Of a stretch of DNA of 57,663 bases, positions 44,879 to 51,669 are shown in pieces; the stretch's first letter is position 1, and each line of letters starts with the position of its first letter. Under the pieces are notes generated by a model, which saw only the letters and a list, made by a program, of their open reading frames with translations, was not told the origin of the DNA and ran no database searches. The stretch covers positions 1 through 57,663 of the forward strand of contig NZ_JAHQUY010000009.1 in NCBI RefSeq assembly GCF_019052365.1, in the 5' to 3' direction. A program made the translations under genes and the position numbers. Source of the DNA: Leyella stercorea. Lineage in GTDB: Bacteria > Bacteroidota > Bacteroidia > Bacteroidales > Bacteroidaceae.

Positions 44879-44913
44879 TGGTTGGTGTTTAGGTTGTTTT
44901 ATTACTTTGAACA

Positions 44914-44944
44914 CAAAGATACTACTTTCCCATAATAAACGCAA
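44914..44944 (-). promoter_or_regulatory. Promoter of the lipoprotein pair
   Basis: TTG (44942-44944), a 20-base spacer and TATCTTTG (44914-44921) fit the consensus well. Confidence 0.7.
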
Positions 44945-45052
44945 GGCATTCTTGATAAAAATAGTTTCAACATCTTCATATGCGGTGAAATTCAGCAGCT
45001 TATTCCGTATGCTGAGACAAGACGAATGCTCAAGATTTTCCTCGGGCTCCGA

Positions 45053-45118
45053 ACGGAATCTGATCGGGCGACGAACGGAATCTGATTGGGCGGCGAACGG
45101 AATCCGATCGGGCGGCGG
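45053..45118. repeat. 22-bp minisatellite, three copies
   Basis: Units at 45053-45074, 45075-45096 and 45097-45118 follow ACGGAAT, CTGAT or CCGAT, then CGGGCGGCG. Same family as 3405-3448. Both loci are next to a GGTGGAAA-A/G-GTGTTG-like flank, but on opposite sides relative to the unit. The rest of 44945-45237 shows no gene. Confidence 0.8.
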
Positions 45119-45237
45119 ACACGAACGGTGGAAAGATGTTGAGGGTTATGGCGCAGAGGCAAGAAGTGACTGACTATCTGTAGGAGGCTACGGCATTGGC
45201 TTTCCGCTACGCGCTGCTATAGCACGTCGTTGACATC

Positions 45238-45272
45238 AAAAAAGGCGCAACTCCCTTGTGGGAATTGCGCCT
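45238..45272 (-). terminator. Terminator of the DUF3467 gene
   Basis: In minus-strand RNA AGGCGCAATTCCC pairs with GGGAGTTGCGCCT (one G-U pair) around ACAA, followed by TTTTT. Confidence 0.85.
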
Positions 45273-45335
45273 ATATGCATATCGGCTCATGCTGTCTGCT
45301 TCAGGAAGCAGACGGAGAGCTAACGAGTGCGTCGG

Positions 45336-45653
45336 TTAAGCCTCCGGGTTGTTGAACGGAGTAGCTGTGCGAGGCTGCTGTGCCTCCGGCAGGTTGATCT
45401 TACCGAAGTTCTGCTCGTACTTCTGGATGTTGTCGTTCAGGGCCATGAGCAGACGCTTTGCGTGCTCCGGAGCCATTACGACGCGGCTGCGTACCTGCGG
45501 CTGCTGCATACCGGGGAGCATGCAAGTGAAGTCGAGGATAAAGTCGCTTGAAGAGTGTGTGATGAGTGCGAGGTTAGCGTAAACGCCTACACCGATTTCT
45601 GGCTTCAGTTCGATCTGAAGACCCTGGGGCTGCTGGTTCTTGTTTTCTTCCAT
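45336..45653 (-). CDS. DUF3467 family protein
   Basis: 105 residues from 45653 (MEENKNQQPQGLQIELKPEI). The DUF3467 core GVYANLALITHSSSDFILDF and VVMAPEHAKRLLMALNDNI is complete. The C terminus is a Pro/Ala/Thr-rich tail. The function is unknown. It is probably cytoplasmic, since no signal peptide is present. It has its own promoter (45704-45735) and terminator. Confidence 0.88.
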   Translation of the reverse strand: MEENKNQQPQGLQIELKPEIGVGVYANLALITHSSSDFILDFTCMLPGMQQPQVRSRVVMAPEHAKRLLMALNDNIQKYEQNFGKINLPEAQQPRTATPFNNPEA

Positions 45654-45703
45654 TTTTGTTATTTTGTTTAAGTTATTAATTATGTGTTTTCCTTTTGTAT
45701 CTG

Positions 45704-45735
45704 CAAAGATACGGTTTTCATTTGGGTCGTGCAAA
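45704..45735 (-). promoter_or_regulatory. Promoter of the DUF3467 gene
   Basis: TTTG (45732-45735), a 20-base spacer and TATCTTTG (45704-45711). It begins directly at the end of the BASS-family gene. Confidence 0.7.
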
Positions 45736-46689
45736 TTATTTTTCAGAAATCTGCGCGCGCCATATCTCTATGCTGTTGATGATGTTCTGCCAGAGTATGT
45801 AGCATCCGGGTCCTACGGCTGAGAGTGGCGAGAGGTAGGTGCAGGCTATCCAGATGGCGAAGGCGGTGTTCTTCTGTCCGAGTCCCTGCCCGGCGTTGAC
45901 GGTCTCGCCGAAGCGTCGACCGATGGTTCTGCCGCAGGCGAACTGGAAGATGCAGAGCAGGAGCGAACCGGCGGCGATGAGGAGCAGGAAGCGGAGCGTG
46001 GTGTCGGCGTGGAAGATGTTCTTCATCGTGGTGCCGGAGACAATGAGCAGCGAGCATCCCCAGAGATAGTAGGAGAGGTCTTTGACGCTGACGATGCGCT
46101 GGCAGAGGCGCTTGGCGTGGTGCTTCACGACGTAGGCGAGGAGCATCGGCACGACGAGCACCGTGAACACCTTATATAATATAAGCGAGAAGGCGGCGAG
46201 GAAGTGCATCTCGCGTCCGCCGTCGAGGAGCGGGAAGCAGACGGGTATCATGAGCGCCGTGATGAAGTTGGAGAGGAAGGTGTAGGTGGTCATCTCCTCG
46301 AGGTTGCCGCCCAGCTTCTGCGTGACGACGGGCGCGGCTGAGGCGCACGGACTGATGATGCACGTGAGGAGTGCTTCGGCGAGGATGAGCCGGTTGCCCT
46401 TCAGAGAGAAGGCTATGACGGCTGCCATCACCACGCCCACGCCGAGCAGCTGAAAGGCGCCAAGCCACCAGTGCCACGCCACGGGGCGCAAGCGGCGGAA
46501 GTCGACCTTGCAGAACGTGACGAAGAGCACGAGGAACATGAACATGGGGAGCAGGGCGTCGAACACGGGCGCTGCGCAGGTGGCGAACGTGTCGAGCTGC
46601 GGCACGAGCGCGAATATCATATAAACGACACATCCCGTGGCGATGGCTACGGGCAGCGTCCAGTCTTTCAGTAAGCGTATAAGTTGCAT
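45736..46689 (-). CDS. Bile acid:sodium symporter (BASS) family transporter
   Basis: 317 residues with about nine to ten membrane helices. ISPCASAAPVVTQKLGGN is the first unwound-helix crossover and GQGLGQKNTAFAIWIACTYL the second, both typical of BASS transporters that move organic anions or pantoate-like solutes with Na+. The substrate is unknown here. It has a promoter at 46715-46722, divergent from the uracil-DNA glycosylase gene. Confidence 0.85.
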   Translation of the reverse strand: MQLIRLLKDWTLPVAIATGCVVYMIFALVPQLDTFATCAAPVFDALLPMFMFLVLFVTFCKVDFRRLRPVAWHWWLGAFQLLGVGVVMAAVIAFSLKGNRLILAEALLTCIISPCASAAPVVTQKLGGNLEEMTTYTFLSNFITALMIPVCFPLLDGGREMHFLAAFSLILYKVFTVLVVPMLLAYVVKHHAKRLCQRIVSVKDLSYYLWGCSLLIVSGTTMKNIFHADTTLRFLLLIAAGSLLLCIFQFACGRTIGRRFGETVNAGQGLGQKNTAFAIWIACTYLSPLSAVGPGCYILWQNIINSIEIWRAQISEK

Positions 46690-46714
46690 TATCGTCGGGT
46701 TTTGTTATACGGAG

Positions 46715-46722
46715 CAAAAGTA
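46715..46722 (-). promoter_or_regulatory. -7 box of the BASS transporter gene
   Basis: TACTTTTG on the minus strand, about 25 bases before the start codon. The -33 element is not clear. Confidence 0.5.
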
Positions 46723-46765
46723 GCGAAAATATATCAGATAGTGTGGGTTGTTCGCAATAATTTCG

Positions 46766-46773
46766 TAATTTTG
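46766..46773 (+). promoter_or_regulatory. -7 box of the uracil-DNA glycosylase gene
   Basis: TAATTTTG fits TAnnTTTG and places transcription from about 46780, so the interrupted palindrome at 46823-46874 would be in the leader. The -33 element is weak. Confidence 0.45.
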
Positions 46774-46822
46774 TACTCGAAAGAGGTGCACACCTATATT
46801 ATTACACCACACTAATTCAATT

Positions 46823-46874
46823 GGTGCAGTTCTTGCTCTGGCAAGCGGCGAAGCCGAGCGGAGACAACTGCACC
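46823..46874. repeat. GGTGCA palindrome interrupted by the 29-nt insert, in the ung leader
   Basis: GGTGCAGTT (46823-46831) and GAGACAACTGCACC (46861-46874) flank the 29-nt insert (46832-46860), which differs from the other two copies by one base (GCGAAG for GCAAAG). The structure ends 12 bases before the ung start codon and could influence its translation. Confidence 0.85.
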
Positions 46875-46886
46875 CCCTTAAAAGCA

Positions 46887-47552
46887 ATGAACGTAAAAAT
46901 CGACAACTCATGGCGCAAGCATATTGGAGCGGAGTTTGAGAAGCCCTATTTCGCTCAGCTCACCGACTTCGTGCGCCAGGAATATTCCACGACGGCGTGC
47001 TATCCGCCGGGTTCGCTCGTCTTCAACGCCTTCAACCTCTGTCCGTTCGACGCGGTAAAGGTGGTGATTATCGGTCAGGACCCTTACCACGAGCCGGGTC
47101 AGGCGCAGGGTCTGAGCTTCTCTGTGCCGGCAGGCGTGCCTTTCCCGCCGTCGCTTCAGAACATCTTCAAGGAGATACAGCTCGACCTCGGAAAGCCTAT
47201 CCCACCGACGGGCGACCTGACGCGGTGGGCTAAGCAGGGCGTGCTGCTGCTGAACGCTACGCTCACGGTGCGTGCGCATCAGGCGGCGAGTCATCAGCGT
47301 CACGGCTGGGAGCAGTTCACAGATGCCGCCATCAGCGCGCTCAGCGCCGAGCGCGAGCACCTCGTGTTCATTCTCTGGGGCGGCTATGCGCGCTCTAAGA
47401 AGCAGCTCATCGACCGCGAGCGCCATCTCGTGCTCGAGTCGGTGCATCCTTCGCCGCTCTCTGCCAACCGCGGCGGATGGTTCGGCAACCACCACTTCTC
47501 GCTCTGCAACGCGTATCTGCGCGAGCATGGCGAGCAGGAGATCGACTGGTAA
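46887..47552 (+). CDS. ung: Uracil-DNA glycosylase, family 1
   Basis: 221 residues from 46887 (MNVKIDNSWRKHIGAEF). It removes uracil from DNA as the first step of base-excision repair. The catalytic Asp is in IIGQDPYHEPGQAQGLSFS (D65) and the catalytic His in ESVHPSPLSANRGGWFG (H187). The length is normal. An in-frame ATG at 46821 would translate through the palindrome and is rejected. Confidence 0.96.
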   Translation: MNVKIDNSWRKHIGAEFEKPYFAQLTDFVRQEYSTTACYPPGSLVFNAFNLCPFDAVKVVIIGQDPYHEPGQAQGLSFSVPAGVPFPPSLQNIFKEIQLDLGKPIPPTGDLTRWAKQGVLLLNATLTVRAHQAASHQRHGWEQFTDAAISALSAEREHLVFILWGGYARSKKQLIDRERHLVLESVHPSPLSANRGGWFGNHHFSLCNAYLREHGEQEIDW

Positions 47553-47571
47553 CACGCTCTGCTGAGATATT

Positions 47572-47712
47572 CTCCCACGGAATTCACGGAATTCATAGAA
47601 GAGGTTGCTGAAAGTATACTCCCACAGATTTCACAGAATTCACAGAACTTCGTGCTGAAATTGTTCTCCCACAGATTTCACGGAATTCACGGAAGAGATT
47701 GCTGAAAGTATA
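47572..47712. repeat. Three tandem 47-bp units with CTCCCAC starts
   Basis: Units at 47572-47618, 47619-47665 and 47666-47712 have the pattern CTCCCACAGATTTCACGGAA, TTCACGGAAGAGATTGCTGA, then AAGTATA. They lead directly into the composite element at 47713, whose left end is the same sequence. Confidence 0.85.
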
Positions 47713-47937
47713 CTCCCACAGATTTCAGATCAACACAGATGGGTTCTTTCAGGGGGTGCACTTGTCTCAAGTGCACCAACAAAGCAAAAAAGGCACCAAT
47801 GAAGCAAGATGTGCAACAACAAAGCAGATTGATGCGCCTACAGAGCAAGAAGTGCAACAACAGAGCTGGTTGGTGCACTTGAGACAAGTGCACCCCCTGA
47901 AAGCAGCATCTGTGAAAATCTGTGCAATCTGTGGGAG
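47713..47937. repeat. Composite MITE-like element with CTCCCACAG inverted ends
   Basis: The 225-bp element starts CTCCCACAGATTTCAGA and ends CAATCTGTGGGAG. It carries an inverted pair of intact palindromes (47755-47777 and 47872-47894). Between them are about five degenerate 20-bp units (AAAGCAAAA..GGCACCAATG-like), related to those at 18451-18590. No ORF. Confidence 0.75.
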
Positions 47938-48045
47938 AATATACAGCAAGAAGATTCTGTGAAAATCTGTGCAATCTGTGGGAGGCATTTCACTGCAAGA
48001 AGAGTGCAATCCGTGGGAGGCATTTCACAGCAAGAAGAAATAATC
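47938..48045. repeat. Further CTGTGGGAG repeats
   Basis: Two to three units of TGTGCAATCTGTGGGAGGCA, TTTCAC and GCAAGAAGA continue from the right end of the composite element to just before the DUF3109 gene, in inverted orientation to the 47-bp array on the other side. Confidence 0.75.
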
Positions 48046-48066
48046 ATTAAGAAACAAAACAGAAAT

Positions 48067-48657
48067 ATGATACTTGACATTGACAACATACTCGTTTCAT
48101 CGGACATCATCACCGAGCAGTTCTGCTGCGACCTCGACGCCTGCAAGGGCATCTGCTGCGTAGAAGGCGACGCCGGCGCACCCGTCACACTCGAAGAGAT
48201 CGGCGGCATAGAAGACGCGCTCGACACCGTGTGGGGCGACATGTCGGCACAAGCACAAGCCGTGGTCGACAAGCAGGGCGTGGCGTACACCGACCGCGAC
48301 GGCGACCTCGTGACAAGCATCGTGGGCGGCAAAGACTGCGTCTTCACCTGCTACGAAGGCGACTGCTGCCTCTGCGCCTTAGAGCGTGCATACCGCGCCG
48401 GCAAGACCAGCTTCATCAAGCCCATCTCGTGCGCACTCTACCCTATCCGCGAGAAGCGCTTCGCCAACGGCACCGTGGCGCTCAACTACAACCGCTGGGA
48501 CGTGTGCAAGGACGCCGTGAAGAAGGGTCGCGAACTCGGGTTGCCCGTATACAAGTTCCTCGAAGGTCCGCTCACCAGACGCTTCGGCAAGGAGTGGTAT
48601 GCTGCGCTCTGCGAGGTGGCAGACCACTTCGACGAATGCAACACGTCGGCTACTTAG
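48067..48657 (+). CDS. DUF3109 family cysteine-rich protein
   Basis: 196 residues from 48067 (MILDIDNILVSSDIITEQF). Cysteines cluster in FCCDLDACKGICC, CVFTCYEGDCCLCALE, ISCALYP and DVCKD, a pattern like YkgJ-type metal or Fe-S sites. DUF3109 is common in Bacteroidetes and its function is unknown. Cytoplasmic by sequence. The longer in-frame start reads through repeat sequence and is rejected. Confidence 0.88.
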   Translation: MILDIDNILVSSDIITEQFCCDLDACKGICCVEGDAGAPVTLEEIGGIEDALDTVWGDMSAQAQAVVDKQGVAYTDRDGDLVTSIVGGKDCVFTCYEGDCCLCALERAYRAGKTSFIKPISCALYPIREKRFANGTVALNYNRWDVCKDAVKKGRELGLPVYKFLEGPLTRRFGKEWYAALCEVADHFDECNTSAT

Positions 48658-48762
48658 CATAACATAGTAGCGCTCAACACATTACTAAACCCGCACTTTC
48701 TTTCTGAAACATCTGCGTACACAAACGGTGCGCGTTAACATAAAAGATGTTAATAATATGTT

Positions 48763-48798
48763 AAGTCGGCGCTTGAACAAGTTTTCGAGCGTCGACTT
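48763..48798. promoter_or_regulatory. Dyad symmetry at the promoter of the outer-membrane operon
   Basis: AAGTCGGCGCTTGAA and TTTTCGAGCGTCGACTT pair as an imperfect inverted repeat around CAAG, ending 15 bases before the -7 box (48814). It covers the expected -33 region, so it could be an operator. There is no T-run, which argues against a terminator for the DUF3109 gene. Confidence 0.5.
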
Positions 48799-48813
48799 AT
48801 TAAATATTATTAG

Positions 48814-48821
48814 TACTTTTG
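48814..48821 (+). promoter_or_regulatory. -7 box of the outer-membrane operon
   Basis: TACTTTTG fits TAnnTTTG, 38 bases before the start of the DUF3575 gene. The -33 region overlaps the dyad and has no clean TTG. Confidence 0.6.
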
Positions 48822-48859
48822 CAGCAAATTGTTTTTTTTCAGTATAAAATCAAACACAC

Positions 48860-49420
48860 ATGTCAAACAAATGGTTCGCGCGATTGGTAGCCATTGTGGC
48901 GGTGCTTGTGACAACCACGCCATCTAATGCGCAGCGCGTAAATGTAAAAACGAACGCCTTATATTGGGCTGTAGCGGCACCCAACCTCGGGCTTGAATTC
49001 AGGATTAATCGTCATGTGACGTTCAACCTCGAAGGCGTTGTCACCCGCACCAAGTTTAACAACGGCAAATACGACGTCAAGGGATTCGGAGTCGAACCCG
49101 AAGTACGCTACTGGTTCAGCGCACGTCCTCAGGCTGCTCACTTTGTGGGCATAGCCGCAGTAGCAGCAAACTACGACCTGAAGTTCAAGCAGAAGCGACA
49201 CGACGGCGATGTATTCGGCGGTGGCGTCACCTACGGCTACAGCTTCGTGCTCAGTCGCCACTGGAGTATAGAGACAACGCTCGGCGTGGGTCTGGTATAC
49301 CGCCAGGAGAAGTTCTCGAGAAACGACGCTCAGCGTGCAACACTCGACAAGCCTAACGTCGAAACCGTCAACTTCGCTCCGATAAAGGCAGGCGTCAACT
49401 TCGTATACATTATTAAATAA
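48860..49420 (+). CDS. DUF3575 outer-membrane-associated protein
   Basis: 186 residues with a signal peptide (about 1-24, ending NAQ). The start of the mature part, VNVKTNALYWAVAAPNLGLE, is the typical DUF3575 opening, followed by alternating strands that suggest a small beta-barrel. Related proteins are often encoded beside fimbrial or OmpA-like genes in Bacteroidetes. It leads an operon with the 688- and 753-residue genes, behind the -7 box at 48814. A 167-base gap separates it from the next gene. Confidence 0.82.
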   Translation: MSNKWFARLVAIVAVLVTTTPSNAQRVNVKTNALYWAVAAPNLGLEFRINRHVTFNLEGVVTRTKFNNGKYDVKGFGVEPEVRYWFSARPQAAHFVGIAAVAANYDLKFKQKRHDGDVFGGGVTYGYSFVLSRHWSIETTLGVGLVYRQEKFSRNDAQRATLDKPNVETVNFAPIKAGVNFVYIIK

Positions 49421-49587
49421 CACAACACAAACTCAACTGGAAGTTAAAGCTAAATACTTATAAACGGCGTTTCGCGATATGTCCGCCGACGGACAAGAGA
49501 CGCTACAGAAACTGGTTTATCTACGAATAAGTTTAGATTAGAGGGTTTTATAAGCAACTTAATTTTAAAGTTTGAAAACAAAGAGTT

Positions 49588-51654
49588 ATGAATTCAGAAA
49601 ACATAGCAACACACTTTAAGCGGGTGGCACTCACACTCGCAGCCCTGCTATGCCTCGCACTCGGTGCGCAGGCTCAGGAAGTGGTGCGCCTTACGGGTCG
49701 CGTAGTGTCTAAGCAGACCGGCGAACCGCTCATCGGCGTGAATATCACCGACACCAGATTACGCCGAGCGCTCGCCGTAACCGACGAGGACGGACGCTTC
49801 TCAATGAACACACACGTAGGCACTCAGCTGCGCTTCTCCATGATTGGCGCCAAGCAGGAAATGGTGAAGGTGAAGAACGACAAGTTCCTCACAGTGAAGC
49901 TCGACGAGGACGACGTGCAGCTCAAGGAGGTTGAGGTGAAGACAAAGCGCATCACCGACCGCATCATGCCCGAGCCTACGGATATCGAGGTGAAGGGCAA
50001 CTGGCTCTATGTACGTACGCGTGTTCGTGTGCCGAAGCAGATGTTCCAGCACGACCGCCGACTCGTGGTGCAGCCTATATTGAATAATGTGACGGAGAAC
50101 AAGCTCACGCTGATGCGCCCGATGGTGTACGACGCCAAGGAGTATCACAGAACGCAGGACCGCCTCTACAACTTCAACATGAACAGCGAGACCGCCGGCG
50201 ACCCGCTTGCAAAGCACGTCACCGTGAAGAGCAGCGCCACACGCGAGAAGGGTCAGGATAACGACATCATCGGCTACAGCGACTCTATCTTCGTGAAGAA
50301 CCTCAAGGCAGAATACTCTTGCGACGTGTACATGGCTATCGAGGACTACACGCACATCATCTACCGCGACACTACCATCATCGCCCGCGGAACGGTCAAT
50401 CCGCTGCGCTGGCTCGACTGCTCGCTGCTGGGCAAGCCGCTCACCGACGCATCCTACTACCCCACTCCCGAGAAGCAGATGCGCGACAGCAAGGGCAACA
50501 TCAACCTGAAGTTCCTCATCGGCAAGGCAACGCTCAACACCAACGACCCGCACAACGATATAGAGATTGAGAAACTGCGCCAGCAGATTGACGCCATACG
50601 CGCCGACAAGGACGCTACAATCCAGTCGCTCTCGCTCGAAGGTATCGCTTCGCCTGACGGTCGCTACAACTTCAACCAGGATCTTGCACGCCAGCGTATG
50701 GACTTCGCGCTGGGATATATACGCGAAAAGCTGCCCGAGAACCTGCGCAGCGGCATCGAGTTCAGCAGCAAGTCGTCGGTAGCTCCTTGGAGCGAGGTGG
50801 TTGCTCTGCTGCGCCGCGACTCGCTCTTCAGCGAAGCCGACCAGGTGCAGAGCATCATCAACCGCAGCAGCAACATCGACGTGCAGAGCGCAAGGATACG
50901 CCGTCTGCCGTTCTTCAGAAGTGTACTTGAGGCACGCTATCTGCCGAAGCTTCGCCAGGTGAACTACGTGATGAACTACACAATCTTCCGTCAGCTCACG
51001 CTCGACGAGATTCGCAATCTCTACGCTGCCGACTACAAGAAGCTCACTCGCTACGAGTTCTTCACACTCTATCGCAGCGAGAACAACGCCGTAAAGCGCG
51101 ACACCATCATACGCCAGGCTCTGGAGATGTATCCTTCGTTCATGATTGCAGCCAACGACCTCGCAGCCGATCTTATCAACCGCGGTGAGTCTGACCCGCA
51201 GCTGCTCGAGCCGTTCGCAGGCGAGAAGGCACCGGCTACGGTAAACATCAACCACGCCATCGCATTGATTCAGAACCGCCAGTTCGCTGCCGCCGACGAG
51301 TGTCTTTCGTACGTGCCCAAGACCGAGGAGTCAGAACTGCTGCACGCCATCAGCGGCGTTCTCAACGGACGCTACGACGAGAACTACAAGACGGTGGCTG
51401 CTACGGGCAAGCGCAACGAGCTACTCATGATGCTCGCCATGAAGCGCAACAAGGAGGCTCTCAAGCTGAGCCGCGAGTTGCCCGACGACGAGGCGCTCAC
51501 CCACTACCTGCGCGCTGTCTGCCTCAACCGCACCGACGACGCTGTGGGAGCATACGAGGAGCTGAAGCGCTCGTTCGAGATGGACCCGTCGCTCGAGAAG
51601 ATTGCGCACACCGATGGAGACGTTAACGATTTGTTGTTAGAGCAGAAGAAATAA
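49588..51654 (+). CDS. Exported protein with carboxypeptidase-regulatory-like and OmpA-like regions and a TPR-like end
   Basis: 688 residues. A signal peptide (1-30) is followed by a CarboxypepD_reg-like beta sandwich (about 34-110: VVSKQTGEPLIGVNITDTRL). A beta-rich middle follows. The region 305-400 resembles an OmpA-type peptidoglycan-binding domain (SLEGIASPDGRYNFNQDLAR, then QRMDFALGYI). The last ~170 residues are helical repeats like TPRs. A role in tethering the outer membrane to peptidoglycan is inferred. It lies between DUF3575 and the four-module barrel gene, 15 bases before the latter. Confidence 0.7.
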   Translation: MNSENIATHFKRVALTLAALLCLALGAQAQEVVRLTGRVVSKQTGEPLIGVNITDTRLRRALAVTDEDGRFSMNTHVGTQLRFSMIGAKQEMVKVKNDKFLTVKLDEDDVQLKEVEVKTKRITDRIMPEPTDIEVKGNWLYVRTRVRVPKQMFQHDRRLVVQPILNNVTENKLTLMRPMVYDAKEYHRTQDRLYNFNMNSETAGDPLAKHVTVKSSATREKGQDNDIIGYSDSIFVKNLKAEYSCDVYMAIEDYTHIIYRDTTIIARGTVNPLRWLDCSLLGKPLTDASYYPTPEKQMRDSKGNINLKFLIGKATLNTNDPHNDIEIEKLRQQIDAIRADKDATIQSLSLEGIASPDGRYNFNQDLARQRMDFALGYIREKLPENLRSGIEFSSKSSVAPWSEVVALLRRDSLFSEADQVQSIINRSSNIDVQSARIRRLPFFRSVLEARYLPKLRQVNYVMNYTIFRQLTLDEIRNLYAADYKKLTRYEFFTLYRSENNAVKRDTIIRQALEMYPSFMIAANDLAADLINRGESDPQLLEPFAGEKAPATVNINHAIALIQNRQFAAADECLSYVPKTEESELLHAISGVLNGRYDENYKTVAATGKRNELLMMLAMKRNKEALKLSRELPDDEALTHYLRAVCLNRTDDAVGAYEELKRSFEMDPSLEKIAHTDGDVNDLLLEQKK

Positions 51655-51669
51655 GGAGGGAAAAGAGTT

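Noticed and set aside
46821..46886. N-terminal extension of uracil-DNA glycosylase
   Set aside because: The extra 22 residues are encoded by the interrupted palindrome and lack similarity to the family.
49801..51255. 484-residue frame antisense to the OmpA-like gene
   Set aside because: Codon bias on the sense strand opens this frame. The sense product has a signal peptide and domains, the antisense has none.
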